Assembly (NCBI RefSeq): GCF_021390195.1
Contig: NZ_CP090003.1
Span: 3,617,501-3,681,500, forward strand
Length of the DNA stretch: 64,000 nt
Source: Flagellimonas sp. CMM7
GTDB taxonomy: Bacteria; Bacteroidota; Bacteroidia; Flavobacteriales; Flavobacteriaceae
Direction: 5' to 3'
Part shown: in pieces, positions 1-6,883 of the stretch
How the letters are laid out: the number at the start of each line of letters is the position of its first letter
Numbering within the stretch: position 1 is the first letter of the stretch
Program-made: the position numbers and the translations under genes
Notes under the pieces: generated by a model
What the model was told of the DNA's origin: nothing
Database searches by the model: none
What the model saw: the letters and a program-made list of their open reading frames with translations, nothing else

Positions 1-231
1 AAAGAAATGAAACTACTATCTGTAAAGGTGATGAACCCAGAAATCGATTTACGTACAGAAATAGGATTTAATTGGTTCAAACGCAATTTTCAGTCCGACT
101 TTGTGGAGTATTTAACAGCCTCCAAGGCCTATTCTGATGATAAAAACTTGGATAAGTTTAATCTAATTCAGCAAGGAGCCACTATTACCAAGGGAGATTT
201 ATATAAATGGTTTGACCAAATAATGGAATAA
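1..231 (+). CDS. C-terminal end of an unidentified protein (cut by window edge)
   Basis: The reading frame is open from base 1 (K-E-M...) to a TAA at 229-231, so this is the last ~76 residues of a gene that begins upstream of the window. The internal ATG at position 7 is probably not the true start. The visible part is soluble and mixed charged/aromatic, with a FNWFKRNF stretch and the end YKWFDQIME; there is no membrane segment or motif I recognise. I cannot assign a function. Confidence 0.6.
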   Translation, partial: KEMKLLSVKVMNPEIDLRTEIGFNWFKRNFQSDFVEYLTASKAYSDDKNLDKFNLIQQGATITKGDLYKWFDQIME

Positions 232-257
232 TTGCTAAAGCACTACTTCCAAAAACA

Positions 258-285
258 TAAAAAAAGGTCTCCGAAACGGAGACCC
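258..285 (-). terminator. Intrinsic terminator of the collagen-like lipoprotein gene
   Basis: Perfect 8-bp stem (GGTCTCCG 266-273 / CGGAGACC 277-284) with an AAA loop. On the minus strand it is followed by a run of seven T (A run on the plus strand, 259-265). It lies about 50 bp downstream of the minus-strand gene that stops at 335. Confidence 0.85.
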
Positions 286-334
286 CTAGTTTGATGAATC
301 ATCATCATATCAGCAATGTATGCTAATTTCTTGG

Positions 335-997
335 CTAGTCTATGTTAAAGTACTCCACCACTTCATGATAGTTATTAACATCAACATTGGCTGCTTTAAG
401 GGATTTTATTACATCTACTTGGGATTTAGCTTGTTGACCGTTGTCGCTAGTATCGGTAACACTTGACTGTTCAATAAGGATTAAGTGAACCTCATCAAAA
501 AAAGGTGGCCAACCCTGTCCTGTAACATCGCGTATGTTGATTGCCCCGATGCCAAAGTGTACACCCCAGATTTGATCGTTTAGACCGTTACGATAGGTGC
601 CCGGAAGCGGTACATATGTTGAACTTCCTGGAATAACGGCATATAACAAAAGAGTATGTGTTTCCAAGACTTCTTGAGTCAACAACAAGTCTGTATTTTC
701 GTCATCTATAGAGTATATGGGACCAGCTTGCTGACCTAGATTGGATGTGTCGAAAATAACACGTCTAACATTGGCATTGCCATCAGCACCGTCTGTTCCG
801 TCTGCACCATCTACTCCATTAGTGCCATCTACTCCGTCAGTGCCATCAGCTCCAGCGGCACCAGCAGGTCCAACTGCACCGGCAGGCCCAGTTGCTCCGT
901 CCAACCCATCTGCTCCATCTTCTCCATCTGAGCAAGAAGTAATTAGGGCCATGGAAGTTGCTATCAGGCCCAGCATAAAAATTCGTTGTAATTTCAT
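335..997 (-). CDS. Collagen-like (Gly-X-Y) repeat lipoprotein
   Basis: 220 residues. A lipoprotein signal peptide ends in the lipobox LITSC (Cys22), so the mature protein should be membrane anchored. It is followed by about 17 Gly-X-Y triplets rich in GAD, GTD and GPA units (about residues 25-75), the signature of bacterial collagen-like stalks. The C-terminal ~145 residues form a non-repetitive domain with no recognised motif and a polar tail. The gene has its own promoter (1039-1046) and terminator (258-285), so it is monocistronic. The likely role is a surface-displayed or periplasmic stalk, but no ligand or function can be read from the sequence. The antisense frame is open only because of the triplet repeat. 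Confidence 0.88.
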   Translation of the reverse strand: MKLQRIFMLGLIATSMALITSCSDGEDGADGLDGATGPAGAVGPAGAAGADGTDGVDGTNGVDGADGTDGADGNANVRRVIFDTSNLGQQAGPIYSIDDENTDLLLTQEVLETHTLLLYAVIPGSSTYVPLPGTYRNGLNDQIWGVHFGIGAINIRDVTGQGWPPFFDEVHLILIEQSSVTDTSDNGQQAKSQVDVIKSLKAANVDVNNYHEVVEYFNID

Positions 998-1038
998 AAT
1001 TTAAATTTTTTTGTTAAATTTTTTTTTACTGATTGGCA

Positions 1039-1046
1039 CAAATGTA
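1039..1046 (-). promoter_or_regulatory. Promoter -7 box for the collagen-like lipoprotein
   Basis: Minus-strand TACATTTG matches the Bacteroidota TAnnTTTG element, 42 bp upstream of the ATG. No clear -33 TTG was seen. Confidence 0.55.
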
Positions 1047-1290
1047 TTGGAGCCGTGTACGGTAAAAGAGACATAATTGACGGATGTTCGTTTTGGGTTG
1101 ACCACTTCGCCATATGTTCTAACGGATTCAAAATCGAAGGAATGTTCTTGTTAACTTTTGACTCTTTGATTAAAAAACTTGGAGCTTACAATATTCTATA
1201 AAAACCATTTCCAGGTCTAGTCTAACAATAGATACATTCTAATGCAGGTTTACCATTGTTACTTCGCTCTATAAATTTGGACAAACCCCC

Positions 1291-1298
1291 TATATTTG
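1291..1298 (+). promoter_or_regulatory. Promoter -7 box for hisS
   Basis: TATATTTG, an exact TAnnTTTG match, 18 bp upstream of the hisS ATG at 1316. This implies a very short leader. Confidence 0.65.
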
Positions 1299-1315
1299 CA
1301 GCAGAATTTTAATGC

Positions 1316-2698
1316 ATGCCACAAAAACCATCTATACCCAAAGGGACCCGCGATTTTTCACCAACAGAAGTAGCTAGGCGCAATTACATCATTGAGACCA
1401 TTAAAAAACACTTTGAGGTGTATGGATTTCAACCTATAGAGACCCCCTCTTTTGAAAATTCTAACACCTTGTTGGGTAAATATGGTGAAGAAGGTGACCG
1501 ACTGATTTTTAAAATTCTGAACTCTGGGGATTTCATTTCAAAGGTGGATGATGTCACGTATAGTTCAAAAAACTCATCTTCTTTGCTTTCAAAGATTTCA
1601 GAAAAGGCGTTACGCTATGATCTCACGGTTCCTTTTGCTCGTTATGTGGTCATGCACCAGAATGAGATAGATTTCCCTTTTAAACGCTATCAGATTCAAC
1701 CGGTTTGGCGTGCGGACCGCCCCCAAAAAGGAAGATTTAGAGAATTCTATCAATGTGATGCCGATGTGGTAGGGTCAAATTCATTATTGCAAGAAGTGGA
1801 ATTGGTACAACTGTATGATGCCGTTTTTACAGATTTAAAACTAGGAGGAACCACCATCAAATTAAATAACAGAAAAATACTATCTGGAATAGCCGAAGTT
1901 ATTGGGGCAAAACATCTGTTGGTTGACTTTACAGTAGCCTTGGATAAATTAGATAAAATAGGGGAGGAAAAGGTCAAAGAAGAAATGATAACCAAAGGAA
2001 TTTCAGAAGCAGCAATAGCAAAAGCAGCTCCATTATTTGATATGTCCGGTTCAAGCATAGAGCAATTAACGCAATTAAAATCGTTATTGGCAACATCGGA
2101 GATAGGAATGCATGGAGTATCTGAATTAGAGGAGATTATCAATACTGTTGAAGAAATTGGTTTAAAGACCGCTAACCTAAAAGTTGACGTTACCTTGGCT
2201 CGCGGCCTTAACTATTATACTGGGGCAATTTTTGAAGTAAGTGCTCCAGAAGGTATACATATGGGCTCTATAGGCGGAGGTGGCCGCTATGATGACTTAA
2301 CAGGTATTTTTGGTTTAAAAGACGTCAGTGGAATAGGTATTTCTTTTGGTTTGGATAGAATTTACTTGGTTTTGGAAGAGTTAGGGCTTTTTCCAGAGCG
2401 TTTAGATCAGTCCATTGATGTGCTATGCATCAATTTTGGAGAAAAAGAGAGTTTGGCTTCTTTAAAGTTAGTGGGCAAGTTAAGGGAAAATGGAGTAAAG
2501 GCAGAAGTGTACCCAACTTTTACCAAAATGCAAAAACAAATGAAGTATGCCAACAATCGTAAAGTACCCTATGTGGTATTGATTGGGGAGCAAGAACTTT
2601 CAAAGGGTGAATTTGTGGTAAAAAACATGGATACGGGAGAGCAGAAGACGTATGCTATGGATAACCTGGAAGCTTTTGTATCATCACTTCGAGCGTAG
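1316..2698 (+). CDS. hisS: Histidine--tRNA ligase
   Basis: 460 residues, a cytoplasmic class II aminoacyl-tRNA synthetase that charges tRNA-His. Visible family motifs: RYDLTVPFARY (100-110), the motif 2 region VWRADRPQKGRFREFYQCD (130-148), the histidine-specific LARGLNYYTG (about 293-302) and the glycine-rich GGGGRYDD (about 319-326), followed by a C-terminal anticodon-binding domain. A second ATG at 1312 is out of frame; the start at 1316 sits 18 bp behind a TATATTTG box. The last codons and the TAG stop lie inside an inverted repeat (2689-2737), so the extreme C-terminus SSLRA is partly repeat-encoded. Confidence 0.97.
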   Translation: MPQKPSIPKGTRDFSPTEVARRNYIIETIKKHFEVYGFQPIETPSFENSNTLLGKYGEEGDRLIFKILNSGDFISKVDDVTYSSKNSSSLLSKISEKALRYDLTVPFARYVVMHQNEIDFPFKRYQIQPVWRADRPQKGRFREFYQCDADVVGSNSLLQEVELVQLYDAVFTDLKLGGTTIKLNNRKILSGIAEVIGAKHLLVDFTVALDKLDKIGEEKVKEEMITKGISEAAIAKAAPLFDMSGSSIEQLTQLKSLLATSEIGMHGVSELEEIINTVEEIGLKTANLKVDVTLARGLNYYTGAIFEVSAPEGIHMGSIGGGGRYDDLTGIFGLKDVSGIGISFGLDRIYLVLEELGLFPERLDQSIDVLCINFGEKESLASLKLVGKLRENGVKAEVYPTFTKMQKQMKYANNRKVPYVVLIGEQELSKGEFVVKNMDTGEQKTYAMDNLEAFVSSLRA

Positions 2699-2737
2699 TC
2701 GAGAAGTTATTTCTAAATAGGTCTCGACTACGCTCGA
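2689..2737. repeat. Inverted repeat overlapping the hisS stop codon
   Basis: The 16-bp arms TCGAGCGTAGTCGAGA (2689-2704) and its exact complement (2722-2737) flank a 17-base loop. The hisS TAG (2696-2698) lies in the left arm. No T run follows directly, so this looks like a dispersed palindromic element rather than a classical terminator, although it could still act as a transcript 3'-end hairpin between the convergent hisS and Nudix genes. Confidence 0.85.
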
Positions 2738-2746
2738 CCTGACAGT

Positions 2747-3298
2747 TTACAAGGTTGTTCTTTTCTCTAGTTCGGAAATAATCTTTCTATAGTATGAGGT
2801 GGAATGGGGTACAAAATCATCTAAACGGCCGTGATATACCTTTGATTTAAAATCAGTTAGTTGAATTAAAGCTAAATCCTCAACTTCACTTTCTTGCTTG
2901 CTCAGATTTGATATAGGAAGCTTTAGTTCGCACAAAAAAGTATGGTGAAACTCTTTGTCCAGTAATGTTTCTGAATGCTTCTGAACGGATTTAAAAATTC
3001 CAATTTCATCTAAATCTGAAGATAGGATTTGTAAACCTATTTCTTCTTCAACCTCCCGAATTGTAGCTACAATTCTATTTTCTCCTGCACCAATATGACC
3101 AGCAACGGAAACATCCCAAAGTAATGGAAACGTTTTTTTATCCTTTCCCCGTTTTTGAAATAGAATTTTCCCATCCAAAGTATAAAACCAGATGTGTACG
3201 GTTGGATGGAATAGCCCTTTTAAGTGTGCTTCAGATTTTAAGCAAGTTTTACCTGTATAGTTTCCATTTTCATCTAGAATGTCTATAAGCTCATCCAT
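2747..3298 (-). CDS. Nudix hydrolase, IDI/YfcD-like
   Basis: 183 residues. A complete Nudix box is visible: GHIGAGE, then seven residues, then REVEEEIGL (G-x5-E-x7-RE-V-x-EE-x-G-L), which coordinates Mg2+ and hydrolyses a nucleoside-diphosphate-linked substrate. The N-terminal segment MDELIDILDENGNYTG and the HPTVHIWFYT core resemble the Nudix subgroup related to isopentenyl-diphosphate isomerase. The substrate cannot be told from sequence. It lies downstream of the M42 peptidase on the same strand, separated by 83 bp that hold a palindromic element. Confidence 0.9.
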   Translation of the reverse strand: MDELIDILDENGNYTGKTCLKSEAHLKGLFHPTVHIWFYTLDGKILFQKRGKDKKTFPLLWDVSVAGHIGAGENRIVATIREVEEEIGLQILSSDLDEIGIFKSVQKHSETLLDKEFHHTFLCELKLPISNLSKQESEVEDLALIQLTDFKSKVYHGRLDDFVPHSTSYYRKIISELEKRTTL

Positions 3299-3312
3299 AA
3301 AAACGTTTTAGT

Positions 3313-3379
3313 TGTCATTCCCGTAAAAACGGGAATCTACAAATAACACAAATGGATTCCTGCTTGCGCAGGAATGACA
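3313..3379. repeat. Palindromic intergenic element with two hairpins
   Basis: The outer arms TGTCATTCC (3313-3321) and GGAATGACA (3371-3379) are perfect complements. Inside, each half forms its own hairpin: CCCG-TAAAAA-CGGG (3320-3333) and TTCCTGC-TTGC-GCAGGAA (3357-3374). This GTCATTCC...GGAATGAC layout is typical of dispersed MITE-like or REP-like elements in many bacteria. It fills the gap between the M42 peptidase and the Nudix gene. Confidence 0.8.
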
Positions 3380-3381
3380 TA

Positions 3382-4470
3382 TCAATCAAAATAGCTAAAT
3401 GTTTCGCCCTCTTTAATGGTCAATAACGTTTCGTAAATCAAACGAATCACGTTTTCAACATCATCTTTATGAACCGTTTCCACAGTGGTATGCATATAGC
3501 GCAAGGGTAATGAAATCAAGGCTGACGCAACACCACCATTGCTGTAGGCAAAGGCATCTGTATCCGTTCCCGTATAGCGAGAAGATGCCAGACGTTGAAA
3601 AGGTATTTTTTTAGCTTCTGCAGTCTCAATAATGCGCTCTCTCAGCTTGTTCTGCACTGCCGGAGCATAAGAAATCACAGGACCAGAGCCCATGGCCGTT
3701 TCACCCTCCTTCTTTTTATCGATCATTGGGGTAGTGGTGTCATGACAAACATCGGTAACAATGGCGATGTTTGGTTTTATGGTCTGGGTAATCATTTCCG
3801 CACCACGCAACCCTATTTCCTCCTGTACGGAGTTGGTAATATATAGTCCAAAAGGTAATTTGTCTTTGTTTTCATGAAGTAAACGTGCTACTTCAGCAAT
3901 CATAAAACCACCAGCGCGATTATCAATGGCGCGACAAACAAATTTGTTTTTGTTCAAAACCTGAAATTCATCTGGATAGGTGATAACGCAGCCTACATGC
4001 ACTCCCATTTTTTCAACTTCTTCCTTGTCCTTGGCACCTATGTCAATAAAGATGTTATCCAACTTTGGTGGTTCTTCTTTACCTCTATTTCTTGTATGGA
4101 TGGCTGGCCAACCAAAAACACCTTTTACAATACCGTTTTTGGTATGGATATTTACCCATTTAGAAGGAGCTATTTGATGATCGCTTCCTCCATTTCTTAT
4201 TACATACAACAAACCATTGTCTGTAACATAGTTTACATACCAAGAAATTTCATCAGAATGCCCTTCAATTACAACCTTAAATTTGGCATTGGGATTTATA
4301 ACCCCAACAGCTGTTCCGTAAGTATCGGTAATAAATTCATCAACATAAGGCTTCAAATAATCCATCCAAATTTTTTGTCCTTCCCACTCGTAACCAGTTG
4401 GAGAAGCATTATTTAGATATTTTTCAAAGAATTTAAGAGACTTAGCCGTAATGATTTTTGAAGCTGCCAT
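3382..4470 (-). CDS. M42 family metallo-aminopeptidase
   Basis: 362 residues, cytoplasmic. M42 peptidases are two-metal aminopeptidases that form large tetrahedral assemblies and trim peptides. Visible ligand and catalytic regions: EGHSDEISW (His71 region), CRAIDNRAGG (metal-bridging Asp), VQEEIGLRGAE (general-base Glu pair), TDVCHD, and the C-terminal LPLRYMHTTVETVH (metal His). The length is normal for the family. A divergent TAnnTTTG box (4488-4495) lies 18 bp upstream of the ATG. Confidence 0.94.
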   Translation of the reverse strand: MAASKIITAKSLKFFEKYLNNASPTGYEWEGQKIWMDYLKPYVDEFITDTYGTAVGVINPNAKFKVVIEGHSDEISWYVNYVTDNGLLYVIRNGGSDHQIAPSKWVNIHTKNGIVKGVFGWPAIHTRNRGKEEPPKLDNIFIDIGAKDKEEVEKMGVHVGCVITYPDEFQVLNKNKFVCRAIDNRAGGFMIAEVARLLHENKDKLPFGLYITNSVQEEIGLRGAEMITQTIKPNIAIVTDVCHDTTTPMIDKKKEGETAMGSGPVISYAPAVQNKLRERIIETAEAKKIPFQRLASSRYTGTDTDAFAYSNGGVASALISLPLRYMHTTVETVHKDDVENVIRLIYETLLTIKEGETFSYFD

Positions 4471-4487
4471 GTATATATTTTAGTCCA

Positions 4488-4495
4488 CAAACATA
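4488..4495 (-). promoter_or_regulatory. Promoter -7 box for the M42 peptidase
   Basis: Minus-strand TATGTTTG, a match to TAnnTTTG, 18 bp from the ATG at 4470. Confidence 0.55.
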
Positions 4496-4539
4496 ACAAT
4501 ATTCACTTTTATTTAATAGCCAAATCCTAGGTTTATCCT

Positions 4540-4547
4540 TAATTTTG
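4540..4547 (+). promoter_or_regulatory. Promoter -7 box for the DUF4294 gene
   Basis: TAATTTTG, a match to TAnnTTTG, 17 bp upstream of the ATG at 4564. It is divergent from the peptidase promoter. Confidence 0.6.
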
Positions 4548-4563
4548 ACAGGACTTTTGCTAA

Positions 4564-5253
4564 ATGGTTCGAATGTTTCGTTACAACTTGGTTATCGTTT
4601 CTTTATTGGTCTTTGGTTTTGGCTTTTCCCAAGAAGCAGCTAAAGATTCAGTTGCTGACTACTATGTTAGGTTTGAAGGTGATTCCATTCTCTATAGTTC
4701 CATTGCACTTGATGAGGTTTTTATTTTTGGTAAATTGGAATTCGCCGACCGAAAGGAAAAATTGCGATACTACATTCTTAGGCGAAAAACATTGAAAGTG
4801 TACCCGTATGCAAAACTAGCCGCGGAACGTCTGGTTGAACTTAACGATAGCTTAGGTAAGATCAAAAGGAAAAGGCACAAAAAGAAATACACTAAGGAAG
4901 TTCAGAAATATATTGAAGGTGAGTTTTCTGCAAAACTTAAAAAACTGACCCGTACGGAAGGTCAGATTCTGATCAAGTTGATTTATCGTCAAACGGGCAA
5001 AACGGCCTTCAATCTGGTAAAGGAATTACGAAATGGCTGGCGTGCATTTTGGTACAATACTACTGCCAAAGCCTTTAAAATAAGTATAAAAGAAGAATTT
5101 CATCCGGAGAAAATACATGAAGATTATCTAATCGAAGATATTCTGCAACGTGCATTCGCTGCCAACAAACTGGAACGCCAAGAATCTGTTTTGGACTATG
5201 ACTATGCACAGTTGAACAATAAGTGGAAGAATGACCCAAATAAAAAGAACTAG
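4564..5253 (+). CDS. DUF4294 family secreted protein
   Basis: 229 residues. A Sec signal peptide (about 1-23, ending GFSQ) directs export. The body is highly basic in the middle (KIKRKRHKKKYTKE) and carries the conserved stretch LKKLTRTEGQILIKLIYRQTG...LRNGWRAFWYN...FHPEKIHEDYLIEDIL that I recognise as DUF4294, a family found mainly in Bacteroidota and of unknown function. The gene is divergent from the M42 peptidase. Its stop overlaps the convergent DUF6095 gene by 4 bp. A downstream ATG at 4573 is an alternative start. Confidence 0.85.
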   Translation: MVRMFRYNLVIVSLLVFGFGFSQEAAKDSVADYYVRFEGDSILYSSIALDEVFIFGKLEFADRKEKLRYYILRRKTLKVYPYAKLAAERLVELNDSLGKIKRKRHKKKYTKEVQKYIEGEFSAKLKKLTRTEGQILIKLIYRQTGKTAFNLVKELRNGWRAFWYNTTAKAFKISIKEEFHPEKIHEDYLIEDILQRAFAANKLERQESVLDYDYAQLNNKWKNDPNKKN

Positions 5254-5483
5254 TTCTTAGTTTTTTTTCCAAAAAGTGCTTCCATAAAAGTCTTAATGGT
5301 ATAAAAACCAAAACCAACTGCTGTTATGGCCAATACTAAGCCTATTATCAATACTGGAACATAAGCAGCGTGTTCTTCGTTCTTAAAAGCTTGGTAGAGA
5401 ACAAAAGGCGCCAGGAACATTAATCCCACTGTAAACCCAACATATTTTAGCCCTTTTACCAAAAGATCTTTATCTGTTCTCAT
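5250..5483 (-). CDS. Small two-helix membrane protein, DUF6095-like
   Basis: 77 residues with two hydrophobic segments (about 12-32 and 41-64) separated by a short polar loop (KNEEHAA), and a basic tail KKTKN. The architecture and sequence fit the small DUF6095 family of Bacteroidota membrane proteins, which has no known function. It overlaps the 3' end of the convergent DUF4294 gene by 4 bp. Confidence 0.75.
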   Translation of the reverse strand: MRTDKDLLVKGLKYVGFTVGLMFLAPFVLYQAFKNEEHAAYVPVLIIGLVLAITAVGFGFYTIKTFMEALFGKKTKN

Positions 5484-5542
5484 AATATACTAAAGTAGGA
5501 ATATTACAGTATATTTAGTAGCTCTCTTTTAAAAAATAGTGA

Positions 5543-6865
5543 ATGGAATTACTGGTGCTTGTTGTGGTTGTATTGTTCATCATCATGGCTACTGTTAAAT
5601 TTAAGATGCATCCCATTTTTTCATTGACCATGGCGGCCGTAACCACTGGATTTCTACTGGGACTTTCTCCAAAGGATATTATGGCTACAATTGGTGATGG
5701 TTTTGGAAAGACCCTTTCAGGAATTGGACTTGTAATTGCTTTTGGAACAGTGATAGGAATTTATCTGGAAAAGACAGGAAGCACTAAGGTACTTGCAAAT
5801 GCAGTTCTAAAACTTGTTGGGTTAAAACGCTCACCCTTGGCGATGAATCTTGCAGGTTATATCATTTCTATTCCGGTTTTTTGTGATTCGGGATTTATTA
5901 TTCTCTCTTCCTTGAACAAAGCAATAAGCAAGAAAACCGGTATACCGGTTTTGGTTTTTGCCATATCATTGGCCACAGGGCTTTATGCAGCACATGTGTT
6001 TGTACCGCCTACTCCTGGGCCTTTAGCCGCCGCCGCTATATTGGAAGCGGATTTAGGAATGGTTTTGGTCTTAGGATTGTTAATATCTATTCCAGTGTCT
6101 TTAACGGGTTATGTATGGGCCAGGTTTATTGGAAAATCATTGAAAGAAGAGGTAAAAGAGGAAATGAACCAACCAGAAGTGGAGGACAAAGATTATGGCA
6201 TTAAACCTATTCAAGCTTTTTTACCTCTTTTGGCACCCATTTGTTTAATTGCGATGAAATCAATAGTTAATTACCCAACATACCCTTTAGGGAAGAATGC
6301 GGTATTCCATTTTTTTGATTTTTTAGGAAATCCAATTATTGCTTTATTGATAGGTGTTTTTTTTGCATTCATGTTAGGAAGAAAAATACCGAGCAAACAA
6401 AAAGAAGGATGGGTGACTGAAGCTTTTAAACAAGCTGGATTAATAGTTTTGATCACTGGGGCAGGGGGTGCTTTTGGAGCTATACTGCGTACTATTGATA
6501 TTGCTTCTATAATCAACCTTGAATCCAGTTCTGGTATTGGAGGTCTTTTGATTTCGTTTGCCATAGCCATGGCATTAAAAACAGCTCAGGGCTCGTCTAC
6601 AGTGGCAATAATAACCACGTCTGCAATAATTGCACCCTTGTTGGAAACGTTTGGATTATTTTCAATTACTGATAAGGCTTTTGCCGTACTGGCAATAGGA
6701 GCGGGTGCAATGACAGTGTCCCATATTAATGACAGTTATTTTTGGGTAGTATCCCAGTTTTCAAACATCAATGTGAAAACTGCTTTAAGAGGTCACACTT
6801 TGGGAACGCTATTTCAAGGAGTTGTGGGAATACTGATGATTTTGATACTGTATCAAATATTGTGA
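5543..6865 (+). CDS. GntP family permease (gluconate-type H+ symporter)
   Basis: 440 residues with about 12 hydrophobic segments. Signature GntP pieces: GDGFGKTLSGIGLVIAFGT, PVFCDSGFIIL, HVFVPPTPGPLAAAAIL, GAGGAFG and AQGSSTVAIITT near the C-terminus, then SHINDSYFWVVSQF. GntP proteins import gluconate or related sugar acids with protons. There is no kinase next to this copy, unlike the second GntP gene at 50821-52158, so the substrate may be different (for example glycerate or another hydroxy acid). It stands alone between convergent neighbours. Confidence 0.92.
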   Translation: MELLVLVVVVLFIIMATVKFKMHPIFSLTMAAVTTGFLLGLSPKDIMATIGDGFGKTLSGIGLVIAFGTVIGIYLEKTGSTKVLANAVLKLVGLKRSPLAMNLAGYIISIPVFCDSGFIILSSLNKAISKKTGIPVLVFAISLATGLYAAHVFVPPTPGPLAAAAILEADLGMVLVLGLLISIPVSLTGYVWARFIGKSLKEEVKEEMNQPEVEDKDYGIKPIQAFLPLLAPICLIAMKSIVNYPTYPLGKNAVFHFFDFLGNPIIALLIGVFFAFMLGRKIPSKQKEGWVTEAFKQAGLIVLITGAGGAFGAILRTIDIASIINLESSSGIGGLLISFAIAMALKTAQGSSTVAIITTSAIIAPLLETFGLFSITDKAFAVLAIGAGAMTVSHINDSYFWVVSQFSNINVKTALRGHTLGTLFQGVVGILMILILYQIL

Positions 6866-6883
6866 TACATAAAGATAACAAGC

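Larger units (their letters stand above)
998..1315. other. Divergent intergenic region, 318 bp
   Basis: It separates the minus-strand collagen-like gene from hisS. It contains T-rich tracts at 1003-1027, a minus-strand TAnnTTTG box (1039-1046) and a plus-strand one (1291-1298). Nothing else recognisable was seen between 1050 and 1290. Confidence 0.6.

Noticed and set aside
741..1004. Plus-strand 87-residue Pro/Ser/Ala-rich frame
   Set aside because: It is the antisense of the Gly-X-Y repeat. The triplet periodicity keeps it open, and it lacks a promoter.
1750..2142. Minus-strand 130-residue frame inside hisS
   Set aside because: Shadow of a well-supported gene; no start context or family match.
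3997..4416. Plus-strand 139-residue frame opposite the M42 gene
   Set aside because: Overlaps conserved peptidase motifs on the other strand; composition is not protein-like.
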